Below are positions 11,550 to 22,171 of a stretch of DNA of 64,000 nucleotides, piece after piece (positions within the stretch are counted from its first letter, which is position 1; each line of letters starts with the position of its first letter). Below the pieces are notes generated by a model, which did not search any database, was not told the origin of the DNA, and was given only the letters and a program-made list of their open reading frames with translations. The position numbers and the translations under genes were made by a program. The DNA comes from Chaenocephalus aceratus (lineage: Eukaryota; Chordata; Actinopteri; Perciformes; Channichthyidae): assembly GCA_023974075.1 (NCBI GenBank), contig CM043799.1:7279250-7343249 (forward strand), written 5' to 3'.

Positions 11550-12732
11550 GTTACGTTCCATCCATCCATCCATCCATCCATCCATCTTCTCCCGCTTATC
11601 CGTGGTCGGGTAGCAGTTCCAGCAGAGAGCCCCAAACTTTCTTTTCCCTGGCGACATCAACCAGCTCTGACTGGGGGATCCCAAGGCGCTCCCAGGCCAG
11701 CGAAGAGATATAATTCCTCCACCTGGTCCTAGGTCTACCCCTTGGTCTCTTCCCAGTTGGACGTGCCTGGAACAACTCCCTAGGGAGGCACCCAGGTGGC
11801 ATCCTAACTAGGTGCCCGAACCACCTCAACTGGCTCCTTTCGACGCGAAGGAGGAGCGGCTCAACTCCGAGTCCCTCCCTGATGACCGAACTGCTCACCT
11901 TATCCCTAAGGGAGACGCCAGCCACCCTGCGGAGAAAACCCATCTTGGCCGCTTGTATCCGCGATCTCGTTCTTTCGGTCATGACCCATCCTTCATGACC
12001 ATAGGTGAGGGTAGGAACGAACATGGCCCGGTAGACAGAGAGCTTTGCCTTCTGGCTCAGCTCCCTTTTCTTCACAACGGTGCGGTAAAGCGACTGCAGT
12101 ACCGCTCCCGCTGCTCCGATTCTCCGGCCCATCTCACGCTCCATTGTTCCCTCACTCGAGAACAAGACACCGAGATACTTGAACTCCTTCACTTGGGGTA
12201 AGGACTCATTCCCTACTTGGAGTGGACAGTCCATCGGTTTCCTGCTGAGAACCATGGCCTAAGATTTGGAGGTGCTGATCCTCATCCCAGCCGCTTCACA
12301 CTCGGTTGCGAACCGATCCAGTGAGTGCTGAAGGTCGCAGACCGATGAAGCCATTAGAACCACATCATCTGCAAAAAGCAGTGGTGCAATCCTTAGTCCA
12401 CCGAACTGCAGACCCCCTCCCCCACGACTACGCCTCGAAATTCGATCCATGTATATTACAAACAGGATTGGTGACAAAGCGCAGCCCTGGCGGAGGCCAA
12501 CCCTCACCGAAAATGGGTCCGACTTACTGCCGAGGACCCGGACACAGCTCTCGCTTTGGGAGTACAGAGATTGGATGGCCCTGAGTAGAGACCCCCTCAC
12601 CCCATACTCCCGCAGCACCTCCCACAGTAACTCCCTGGGAACTCAGTCATACGCCTTCTCCAAGTCTACAAAACACATGTCGACCGGATAAGCGTACTCC
12701 CAGGCCCCCTCCAGGATCCTTGCGTTACATTC
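11550..12732 (-). mobile_element. RTE/Rex3-like LINE, 5'-truncated, with TSD
   Basis: The plus-strand left end is (CCAT)n at 11556-11585, which is a GGAT-type 3' tail read in reverse. Upstream of it on the minus strand is the C-terminal half of a LINE ORF2. The flanks match as cgttacgttcc (about 11550) and cgttacattcc (about 12722), a target duplication with one mismatch. The element is truncated in the RT domain, as expected for abortive reverse transcription. Confidence 0.85.
11596..12618 (-). pseudogene. RTE/Rex3-like reverse transcriptase C-terminal half
   Basis: One frame (12618-12259) carries RT motifs GLRQGCALSPILFVIYMDRI and LLFADDVVLMAS, in which the FADD box holds the two catalytic aspartates. 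A stop codon at 12259-12261 breaks the ORF. It resumes at 12255 with KEFKYLGVLFSSEG, YGHEGWVMTERTRSR and LRWFGHLVRMPPG, ending LLELLPDHG. The HLVRMPPG and RPRGRPRTRW motifs are typical of the RTE-clade C-terminus in fish. The active-site motif is intact, but the 5' half is missing, so it cannot mobilise itself. Confidence 0.85.
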
Positions 12733-12849
12733 CTCCATGGTGTAATTTGAGCGAAAAATTGTCAACTTTTACGAGAACCAGGATGGGGGGTTCAAAAGGG
12801 CTTGACCAAGGCCGAGCCAAAGTGCATGGTGAGCGGACTCATTATTTTT

Positions 12850-13025
12850 TTTTAGCCGGGCCGGCTAAAATTATTGGTGCTTTTTACAGTGCTACGGCTT
12901 CCACATATGAACATTTTGTATGTATTTATTGTCAAAGCACTTCATATGCATTGCTATCGGGATTTTAAGAGCATTCCATGGAATATAACAATAAGTGTTT
13001 CTGAAATAAATTACATACCCCACCT
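12850..13025. mobile_element. TTAA-flanked non-autonomous element, right half
   Basis: From agccgggccggctaaaatta to taccccacct this matches the right half of the element at 25122-26187, including tttttacagtgctacggcttcc and gagcattccatggaatataac. It ends at a TTAA (13026-13029). The left half and left inverted repeat are missing; the break is close to the central palindrome of the family. Confidence 0.75.
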
Positions 13026-13029
13026 TTAA

Positions 13030-13600
13030 GGGACGTTAATCAACAACATCTGATAACGTAATGTGGTGCTAATGTTAGCTAAATGGCTTCTCACCTGATG
13101 TAGTAGCACAAAGCAGCCGTCCAAGCGCCTCCCTATGATGGAAGCCTGAGAAAGCCTGTGGCAGGGTTCTAGCGTCCAGCGTTCAATGTGGGGTGGTGTC
13201 CGACTCACACGACTAAAAGAAAGGTGACAAAAACAGCAACTGGGTGAAAAACAAAAATATCTAGGTCTTTCAGTGCACACGAACAGCACTATCTGTACCT
13301 CGTAGCCTACTATCGCTCAGTAAAAGTTACCAAAAGCGAGGGAAACACACATTTCCTGACTGCAGTAGCGTAGAAGTGTCTTTGACAGAGGATTACTCAA
13401 AAAGTATCTTGATGACGGATAAAAAGACAATTTTACCATTAGTTCTTAATGAAATTGATACTGTTTGACTTTGTATTAGTTAGCCTACTACTAACAATAC
13501 ATTGAAGTAATTTGACACTGTACTTTTTGAGAAATCCTCAGTCAGTCCCCTGCTGAGAACAAAATCAAGTCACTTCTGCTAGTATGTTTGTGTGGGACAT
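13030..13600. other. No recognisable feature
   Basis: Unique-looking sequence; I see no domain, terminal repeat or microsatellite that I can name. Confidence 0.4.
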
Positions 13601-13631
13601 GTAAATGCAATGTCGACGCGTGAACTGTCAA

Positions 13632-13797
13632 CGGGGGGGGGGAGACACTATGGACGCTCGCGAACTGTCAGCAGGGGGGGGGGGCACACTGTGTGTGCAC
13701 TCTATCAGCGCAACTTACATGATGGGGGGGGGTCGCAACTTCCAACAGGAGTCATTTGGGGGGGCTCTTGGGAAAAAAGGTTGGGAACCACTGGTTT
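13632..13797. repeat. G-run-rich segment with a hAT-like right end
   Basis: Several runs of 7-12 G occur (13632, 13673, 13723, 13757), and the segment ends aaaaggttgggaaccactg. The GGGAACCACTG end is the common inverted end of a fish hAT family. I find no left end or TSD. Homopolymer lengths may be unreliable here. Confidence 0.4.
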
Positions 13798-13946
13798 AAA
13801 ACATATAATAATAAAGAGCAGTGCCGGCCGTCAGCGAACCAAGCCGGCCTGTCTTCGCATCTGATTCATGTCATAACATGAATCGTTTCAATTCATTGTG
13901 ATCGCTAAATTCCCCTTGTTTATAATAATCACAGTTCCTACAGCAG

Positions 13947-14529
13947 CACATGTGTCAAACTCAAGGCCCGGGGGCCAAATCAGGCCCTTGGTGGATTTAG
14001 TTTCGGCCCGCAGGATAATTTCTAATTACCATTAGATCTGGCCCGCCGGTATATTGCATGCACACCTTCACTCCATCCTGAGGGTTTTCTCAGCTCAGAG
14101 CCTGACCCCAAACATTGATGAACTTGCACCCAAGATGAGATGCCAAGTATCTGGCTTGAACTAGCATCACAGAGCAGCACACTGAGTTTACATGGATGTT
14201 TCCTTCTACACTTTTTCTCTCACGACAACAGGGCATGTTTGGTTTGTTCTTTGAAAGAAATAGTTTTTTTTAAGCTGTTGTTGGCCTGTGGAAAAATGTA
14301 ATCATAAGAAATGTCTCCGAAAAGCTGCAGATAGAGCCATAAGAAATGAAGGCATCTGATTATTTAATGTTTATTGTTTTTATAGGCAATAATTTAAGCT
14401 TTGTTAGTTCCATGTTTAATATGTGCAATAAGTTCATTTCAATAAGTTCTGCTATTGAACCAGTCCGGCCCTCGACTAGTACCCATTTTTGAATTTTGGC
14501 CCACTGTGTATTTGAGTTTGAAACCCCTG
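13947..14529. mobile_element. hAT-like non-autonomous element, 'TCAAACTC' end family
   Basis: The left end reads tgtgtcaaactcaaggcccg and the right end gagtttgaaacccctg, an imperfect inverted repeat with GGGCC-rich subterminal sequence (ccgggggccaaat, ggcccgccgg). The same type of end bounds the element at 18075-18611. I find no convincing 8-bp TSD here, so the boundaries may be off by a few bases. No coding capacity. Confidence 0.7.
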
Positions 14530-15256
14530 TTCCACTGTACATAGCTTTTGTTTTGAAATCACTTCTGTGAGTTTTGTCTGCGCTCTTATTTTGTAAGGTA
14601 ACTTCCAGGTAGCAGAATATGAAAAAAATTGAAAATGAAAATCATCCCGTTTTTTAAGTTTAGTATATCCCTTTTTGACCATGATAAATTAAAACGCCTT
14701 GTATTTCAATTTTGGTTTTTCAATTTTAAAATGAAAATTAAATATCCAGTAGTTTTTTGTTTTTGAATATCCATTTGTGAAAAGAAATCCAATGACCAAA
14801 ACATACACTGACCGAACTGACATTTGACTTCAAATACTTCTCAGTTTAATTGAAAGAAAAACACTGTTGCATAGTGCAATATCTTAAAAAGTCACGTTGC
14901 ATACATGGAATGATCCAATCGTTGAAAAGGATCATGTTTGAGATGTTCCGGGAAGATTATTACTGCAGGTGAAGAAAGTGAATGTGGCATAGTTTCCTGA
15001 CTCTATATTCAATCCGTTGCTCTTTGCCTAGAATGTTCTGCATTTCTTTCTGCTCTGCATTCCTTTGTCCTCCTCAATCTCTTTATCTCTTCCCTCGACA
15101 TCCCAGATACCTGATAAACACGCGTACAAAGTAAGACATCAGCTGCCATGATTGAAGCCCACGTAGCGGTCGTCTCGATGCCTGTTCACATTTGTTTGAA
15201 AACGCTGCTGATTAGTGCTTCGGGGGTTTTGATGTCAGAGAGGATTCTGATGATTT
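14530..15256. other. No recognisable feature
   Basis: AT-rich sequence without named repeats; short frames here have no familiar domains. Confidence 0.4.
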
Positions 15257-15867
15257 ACATTATTACATTACATTGCATGTAGCTGACGCTTTTATCCAAA
15301 GCGACTTACAATAAGTGCGTTCGACCAACAAAATACAAACTTGAAGAAAACAGAATCATATAAGTACATCAGGTTGCATAGACCTAAAACATTTCAAGTG
15401 CTACTCAACTGGCTTTAGGTAAGCCAGTCCTTTATTAGTATATAAGTGCTTTGTTAATAGTTCTATTGCTCGAAGTGGAGTCGAAAGAGATGAGTTTTCA
15501 GTCTGCGCCGGAAGGTGTGTGAGCTTTCTGCTGTCCTGATTTCAATGGGGAGCTCATTCCACCATTTTGGAGCCAGGATAGCAAACCCACGTGTTTTTGC
15601 TGATGGGAACTTGGGTCCCCTCGCAGCGAGGGTGCAGCGAGCCGTTTGGTTGATGCAGAGCGGTGTACGGTTTAACCATGTCCTGGATGTAGGAAGGGCC
15701 AGATCCATTCGCAGCATGGTACGCAAGTACCATTGTCTTGAAGTGGATTCTAGCAGTTACCGGAAGCCAGTGGAGGGAGCGGAGGAGCGGCGTGGTGTGG
15801 GAGAATTTAGGAAGGTTGAAGACCAGACGAGCCGCTGCATTCTGGATGAGCTGCAGAGGTCGGATGG

Positions 15868-15914
<47 letters not shown>
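15257..15914 (-). mobile_element. L2/Rex-like LINE 3' end plus TA microsatellite
   Basis: Same family as at 3501: the plus-strand start has the ACATT tail (about 15265), then gctgacgcttttatccaaag. The minus strand encodes FPSAKTRGFAILAPKWWNEL and a terminal FRRRLKTHLFRLHFE. The frame shifts in the part upstream of the WWNEL motif. It is truncated at 15868 and followed directly by a (TA)n tract (15869-15914). Confidence 0.85.
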
Positions 15915-15919
<5 letters not shown>

Positions 15920-16215
15920 CTTCTAAAATATAATTGTTTTGATTGAACTGATATGGTGCCAACACGTTACTGTTATTTGTCCTACGTGCACGTACAGTAT
16001 CCCAGCACTTTGACGAGCAGCTAAACACCAGTCATCTTTTTTTTCAGTGTATTTGAATGAGAAGGGGTGAAACTAATAAATAAAGCACAATACAAAAAAG
16101 ACACCTAAATATCCAGAAGAATATACAATAATAATAACTTGAAGAATTAACAGATAATACACACATTACATTACATGTTACTTGGCGGTAGCACTAAAGT
16201 ATGACTGTAGCTAAC

Positions 16216-16575
16216 GGGAATTCTACAGAGACATCCTCGTGGATTCATCTTCTTATTATAGACACATGCATTTCCAAACATCTGGACTACCTATGTTGCA
16301 AATGTATTATCTTTTCGATTTACACACGGCATCTATTGCACGTCTGTCCGTCCTGGGAGAGGGATCTCTCCTCTGTTGCTCTCCCTGAGGTTTCTCCCAT
16401 TTTTCCCTTTAAACTGGGGTTTCTCCGGAAGTTTTTCCTTGTACGATGTGAGGGTCTAAGGACAGAGGGTGTCGTATTGTCATACTGATATTCTGTACAA
16501 ACTGTGAAGTCCGCTGAGACAAATGTAACATTTGTGATATTGGGCTATATAAATAAACATTAATTGATTGAGATA
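16216..16575 (+). mobile_element. LINE/SINE-type 3' end with ATTG tail, copy 1
   Basis: The segment contains tacacacggcatctattgca, cgtctgtccgtcctgggaga and tttttccttgtacgatgtga, then gggctatataaataaacatt and a short ATTG tail. Copies with the same core lie at 45965-46395 and 58437-58712. The structure (conserved block, AATAAA-like stretch, simple tail) is that of a retroposon 3' end; the parent family is not known to me. Confidence 0.65.
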
Positions 16576-16724
16576 CTACACAATATGATATTAACTGTGA
16601 TTCGCAAAATATTCTTTTTATAACGTGAGTTACTTAACATATTCAGCAGAATATAAAAAAAACAATGTTAGTTAACATCTAAGGCAACCAAAGGCATGGA
16701 ATGTGGAGGACTGAAGTAGATTGT

Positions 16725-16968
16725 AATCACAAAAAAACACAAGGCAAGTCAGAGGGCATATCAGTCACATGGAAGATCTTTGATACATTAACTACTGGAA
16801 ACTTTTCGGTAAAAGGACAGGCACTTAAATAAATTACTTTGCAACTGATTGGATGAAACCATCTGTCAATCAAACCTTTAGCATCATTAACCACAGCCAT
16901 ACAGTAACTAGTAGTTCCAAATTGTTCTGACAATGACTGGTCGGATCCAAATGTATTACTTGAAACCT
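16725..16968 (-). pseudogene. Unrecognised terminal exon, possibly of repeat X
   Basis: After a plausible TTTTAAAAG acceptor (minus strand), an open exon reads SSNTFGSDQSLSEQFG, then AVVNDAKGLIDRWFHPIS and FPVVNVSKIFHVTDMPSD, ending at a stop at about 16725. The amino-acid composition looks coding rather than random. It lies about 0.8 kb downstream, on the same strand, of the Lys/Arg-rich N-terminal exon of repeat X, so it may be a later exon of that gene. I recognise neither. Confidence 0.3.
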
Positions 16969-17640
16969 TTTAAAATAGATCATCACACAATATGTCATAC
17001 CCTTGTGATTCGTGTGTGCCCTTGTGACAAGGTGTGAGAAAAGATAAAATGTTAGGGATTAGGGTTTGGCAAGTATATCATGACATATTCCAAACATGTG
17101 CTTTATCTTTCAGGTTTTGTTTGAGACTACCAACTGTTTATCATGCTTCACCCAACTCCTAATATTCCCAAAATCGTAAGGGCTGGAATATGCATCAACG
17201 TACAATTTTGACAATTTTCTGGATGGAAAACTTAAAGATATCAGCTAGTCATTTCTCCAGTTAATTACTGGTTAAGGTTAAGTTAAGGCAATTGTTTTTT
17301 GTATTACAAGTTTTCTGAAATAGCATGTTTAAATATGAAAATGAGCCATTATCTCATTAAATATGCACATCTTTTAAGACATTTCAGGAATCGAAATCTG
17401 AACTTTGGATAAAGCCAGGTTAAAAATTCTTGTTTCATGTTGTAGTCATATTAGTATCCAAGGCTTTTACAGAAGGGATATTGGATATCTCTTTTTATCA
17501 CTCCATAAATCAGAAAATACTGTCAACAGCCCTAAAATATCAATTTTCGCCATGTTTTTAGGTATACAATGTTGTATAATTCAGGCTATGAATGATATGT
17601 GAACAAACCATTCTGTAAAAGCCTTCATAATATTGATAGG
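16969..17640. other. No recognisable feature
   Basis: AT-rich DNA between two possible exons of repeat X, consistent with an intron, but I see no direct proof. Confidence 0.3.
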
Positions 17641-17749
17641 AATATAACTGGAAGGTTTGGTGTCTCTACGTGCTACAGAAGTTGACATTTCTCACTCAGA
17701 AGAGGACAAAAAACAAATTTTGAGAAAACGACCTTTAAAGATTGCAGTG

Positions 17750-17920
17750 AGGCGCTAGCTAAACCCTCCTGTTCTTTGGATGACAGCTTGCGCATCGACG
17801 CACTCCGTGAAGGTATTTCATGTTCGGGGTCATTTGTTTTTTGTATAACCTTGCTTCGTGCAAGTGACAATTGTTGTCGTCTTCTCTGTGAACGTTTTTT
17901 TTCGCCGTTCTTTTGCCATT
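17750..17920 (-). pseudogene. Repeat X N-terminal exon, Lys/Arg-rich
   Basis: An ATG at about 17920 opens a basic N-terminus after a CpG-rich upstream region with an inverted CCAAT box (ccaatgag near 18019). The best coding frame reads SLARSKVIQKTNDPEHEIPS and RKLSSKEQEGLASASLQS, but it is out of phase with the first ATG, so this copy has an indel. Copy 2 at 63894 begins MAKRTAKK and is also disturbed. Both are probably damaged versions of one exon. The basic start suggests a nuclear or nucleic-acid-binding protein; the function is unknown. Confidence 0.35.
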
Positions 17921-18074
17921 TTGAGATTTAAATTTCTAGCGGAAAGCTAACCAGGAACTGTTTTAGCACACCACGTGACGCATCTGAACGAATCACGTTG
18001 TCAGAAATGTACACCAGCCAATGAGATTTCGTTTCTTGGTTTAAGACCCGCTCTTGAAAAAGAATAATCTAGAT

Positions 18075-18611
18075 CAGGGGTCTCAAACTCAATTTAATTG
18101 CGGGCCACATTGGAAATATGATTGCACTCAAAGGGCCGGTTGTAACTTTAAGACTATATACATATTTAATATATATAAAATTATATATTATATTACATTA
18201 TTGCCTCTGCATTGGATTATTATCGGATAGGGTAATAACTTCATAATTAACTACGTCTGAAAGCAGAAGTCTATGGCAAATAATTGCAAGTCTTTTCGGT
18301 GACAATGTCACAAAATGATTTAAAAAGAAAAGCCAAATTCTGGAAAACAAAGTGACATTTTGAGAAAAAGTCAAATTCTGAGAAAAAAAGGCATATTTTG
18401 AAGGAAAAACAGTCAAATTCAGATTGATTTTTTTTTTAAAGGTCAAATTTGAGATGCATTGTGGGACATGTAGTTTATGGGCAACGTGCTTCTGTAAATC
18501 GGCATTTAACCGTATAATAAACATATTATATTCTTTGCAAGCTCTTGTGGGCCACAGAAAATGAAGTCACGGGCCGGATTTGGCCCCCGGGCCTTGAGTT
18601 TGAGACCCCTG
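18075..18611. mobile_element. Non-autonomous hAT with perfect 8-bp TSD
   Basis: The element starts caggggtctcaaactcaat and ends gagtttgagacccctg, with GGGCC-rich subterminal sequence at both ends. The target site atctagat is duplicated exactly at 18067-18074 and 18612-18619. It lies in the L2 LINE just inside its truncated 5' end. Only 537 bp, with no coding capacity. Confidence 0.95.
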
Positions 18612-19010
18612 ATCTAGATGCTTCAGTAATGAACAATTACAGGCCCATATCAAACCTCCCATTTCTAGGTAAAATCATTGAAAAAGTTGTTTTTCAACAG
18701 TTAATTTCTCGCATTTAAATAACTGTTTCGATGTGTTCCAGTCAGGCTTTCGTCCAAACCACAGCACTGAGACTGCTCTTGTAAAGGTCTTTAACGACAT
18801 CCACTTAAACACAGACAGTGGCAGAACTTCAGTGTTAGTATTATTAGATCTCAGTGCTGCGTTTGACACTGTTGACCACAGCATATAACTAGACCGACTG
18901 GAAAACTGGGTGGGACTTTCGGAAACAGTTCTAAATTGGTTTGAATCCTACCTAAAGGACAGAAACAACTTTGTTTCTATAGGTACATACACATCTGAGT
19001 TGACAAATAT

Positions 19011-19758
19011 GGGTAACACTTTATATTAAGGTACACAAATTAACCATCAACTAGTTGCTAATTAACATGCATATTAGCAGTATATTGGCTCTTTATTAGT
19101 CATTATAAAACACTTATTAATGCCTTATTCTACATGACCATATTCTACAAGTAATAAGCTATTAGTTGAGAGTTTTTCCTCAATAACCCTCTAATTAGTG
19201 CTTATTGATTGCAAGTAAGGAAGTTGTTGTTCATGAGTTTGGGTCTTAATATGCTCTGCTCAATATGGGCCTAATAAGGCAGTAGTAGCACAAGAATAGT
19301 AATTCTCCCATAATAACACTTAACAAATATGATCTATTCTTATGTAACAAGACATGAAACTACAAGTGTTAATTGTGTCTAATTAACTCAAAATTAGGTA
19401 TTTATATCTAAGAACATGTTCCCTATTCTAAAGTGAAGTCTTGTTCATAACCAATAAGCTAGTAGTTTGACTCTAATTAGGTATTTATATCTAAGAACAT
19501 GTTCCCTATTCTAAAGTGAAGTCTTGTTCATAACCAATAAGCTAGTAGTTTGACTCTAATTAGGTATTTATATCTAAGAACATGTTCCCTATTCTAAAGT
19601 TGCCTCCTCTTTACACTTTGTAAATACATTATAGCACACAACTACTGAAATGAACCTCAACAGCACATGAACAAAGTAGGCTCACCTTGAAATATCTGTG
19701 TTATTCAAATGTAACCACTGAAGAGAGGTTCAGACACATCACAAACATTTAAAGTGTC
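19011..19758 (+). repeat. Left terminal inverted repeat of the Merlin element
   Basis: About 748 bp matching the reverse complement of the right end. It contains 83-bp tandem units (from ttaggtatttatatctaaga) starting at 19394, 19477 and 19560, the last partial. The transposase gene (minus) reads into this repeat, so it may supply that gene's 3' end. Confidence 0.9.
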
Positions 19759-19830
19759 TTTAATCGGTCAATCGCTTTTCACTGACAGTGTAAATGTGCT
19801 ATCTGCAACATCTGCTACCTTTCACAGGCG

Positions 19831-22171
19831 TCACACTTTATATTTTTTTCTAATGTCATGCAAAAGCATTCCAAGTGGTCCATATCTGTGATGTTTTCCA
19901 CGCCAGTAAGTCCACTCAATGACATCCAAATGATCTTTTAACGAACTTTGTGTCCGATTTCCTCTAAGTCTCCAGATAGTTGTCTTGCAAATACCCCAAC
20001 ATCTCTCTACGTTCTGTGTATGTGCACCTGTAACAGGGTCAATAAAAGATTCTTGATGGTTGACAGTCAGGTGATTATAACCTTCGTCCTGAATCCATCT
20101 GAAATGACTGAGCTTCCGTTCTTAATGTGCTTCTTTATGAGAGGCATAAGATGTCTGGCTGAGCGGCGACGCACGATCTTGAGAATGGGTCTTCTCCTGT
20201 CATTTCTGATTCCAAGCATTCCGAACACCCAGGAACTCCTGTTGCTCGCCCGTCCTCTGTTGTACTGAAAATGACAAGAGTATTATGGAGCAGTGCATGT
20301 TTACAAATATTCAACTGTCCTGAGGTGCAGGAATAACGTGACATTTCCCTTTATGGCATAATTGAACTGCATATCTTATTCCAAAACGCAACCGTCATTT
20401 CTCATAGATAAGGATACTGACACAATTTTACAAAAGGCTACTACAGTATTTAGTTTTGACACACAAAAATTATCCTTCTCTTTGTTCCATGGGAGAAAGA
20501 ATTGTATATTAATGCAACCTACTGTATGTCCACATAGAGCTGTGGACAATAATGCACAACCACCTGAGCCACAAACAGTGGGATGGGTAAAAGAGGTTTA
20601 CGTACACTTGGATTGACTACATTAAAATGGCTCTGTCTGCAGTTTCTTTATAAGAATTTAATATTTCCTTAGAGCCTTACCATTGTATATTGCTACATGG
20701 AATACTGTATGCATTTGTTTTCAATTATTAATCACACAGCAATGAACTGTTCGAGCATGTTCAGAACAGTTGTTAAAATGCTTTACAATACACTCTACTA
20801 CTTTATGTATAATTAGCAATAATAGTCTATGATAAATGTTAACTTTCTGTGTATTAAAAGTATGTATAGTGTCAATCTTAAAGTGTTTGCATAGTTTACA
20901 CACCTTTCTTTTATGGCCAAATTTGCTTTCATCGATCATAACAACTTCTCTTCGTCTTCCAATGGTCTGCTGGCCTCTTCTTCTCACTCTTCTCATGGCA
21001 GATTTACAAACACTCCGCAGCTTGTCTGTGAGCTTAGTCAGAGTTGCAGAGCTACGAGTAATTCCTTCCTGCAGCATGTCCACTTGTCGCATTCGAAGGC
21101 CTTGGGAAAATCTGTAAACAATCCAGTTAGTTAGGAGGGGAGGTTAAAACCAATGTTGAAGTGGTCATGGGTGTACCGTACATTTCCATATATACACATT
21201 TCATGAATGATTTAGAACCACTCACCTGTAGATGAAATGCATCCATGTTTGCAGTCGCACATGGGAATTCTCAAACATGGAGCCACTTCGGATGGACCTT
21301 GAATATGTTTTCCCTTTGTGACATGAATCCCGGCACATCCTGATGATTAAACAAATTGGTTGAATAGAATTCTGATAAATTAAGTCTAGATTTGTAAGGT
21401 GTTGATACATCTAAGACATGGATTGAATATGGCGCAAGTCCTTTGTGTTATTCAACATTTCTAGGTAGGCTATACTTGACAAGAATAATTTAATCTACAA
21501 TAATTAACTGAATAAGGAAGATATTTGAGTGCATTTAGTAGTGTTACCACCTTAAAGAGTAGCCCACATGCAGTGTGATTTGAATTATGACTTTCTAGGT
21601 GAGATTTAGCTGATAATTCCTCCTAATAAAAACAATTAGGTTTAATAATATAAATTATATAATAATTTGCCATCAGATATGCATGAATGACATAGGTCAC
21701 ATAATGTAGATTCAAAATGGTGAATGTTTCTGAAAGGTGACAAGTCTGCATCCAACATTCAGATGAATTTACAGCTACAGAGCTAACAATATGATATGCC
21801 CAAAATTAATAAATTAAGCACAGGCTAAGTGTTCTAGCATTACTTACCATGATGCCTCCTTTTTAGCATAAGGCCGTTTCAACTTCATGACATGAGCACA
21901 AGAGGGGCATTTCATTGATTTTCGAAGAAGGCCTTTTTTCATTAACCAGTGGTTGAGCTTAAGGTTTTCCTTGGGGCTCTGTCTAAAATGGATTCGCCTC
22001 AAAAACGTGTAATGTGACACCATACTTGTAAAATCATCTGAAATAATATTACATTCTCAGCTATTAATATTGCGCCATACCTCCGCACTCCACAGCGAGG
22101 GACAAGAAATGAAATAGGCGGGACTTACCCTTTGGGAGAATAATGATTGACAAAGCGATCCACCAATCCAT
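19831..22171 (-). pseudogene. Merlin (IS1595/ISXO2-like) transposase, five exons, frame broken
   Basis: Exons on the minus strand: 22171-22129, 22037-21848, 21340-21226, 21111-20904 and 20264-19831, all with GT/AG borders and compatible phase. The ATG at 22171 gives a short first exon. Exons 2-3 hold a CPSC...C zinc-binding motif (KCPSCAHVMKL, then CRDSCHKGKTYS). Exon 4 ends in VVMIDESKFGHKRK, the first catalytic Asp and signature of IS1595-like transposases. Exon 5 has YNRGRASNRSSWVFG, SDG (second Asp), DPVTGAHTQNVE (catalytic Glu) and WTYWR. A small deletion near 20097, just after the second Asp, shifts the frame. Total length would be about 330 aa, normal for Merlin. It would cut and paste the element in the nucleus; this copy cannot. 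Confidence 0.88.

Noticed and set aside
11812..12691. Plus-strand frames over the RTE element
   Set aside because: Antisense to the RTE reverse transcriptase, which has clear RT motifs on minus.
13632..13864. Gly-rich open frames
   Set aside because: They depend on long G runs whose lengths are uncertain, and lie in a hAT-like end.
19948..20268. 106-codon plus-strand frame
   Set aside because: Antisense shadow of Merlin transposase exon 5.
20836..21134. Plus-strand frames of 73 and 93 codons
   Set aside because: Antisense shadows of Merlin transposase exon 4.
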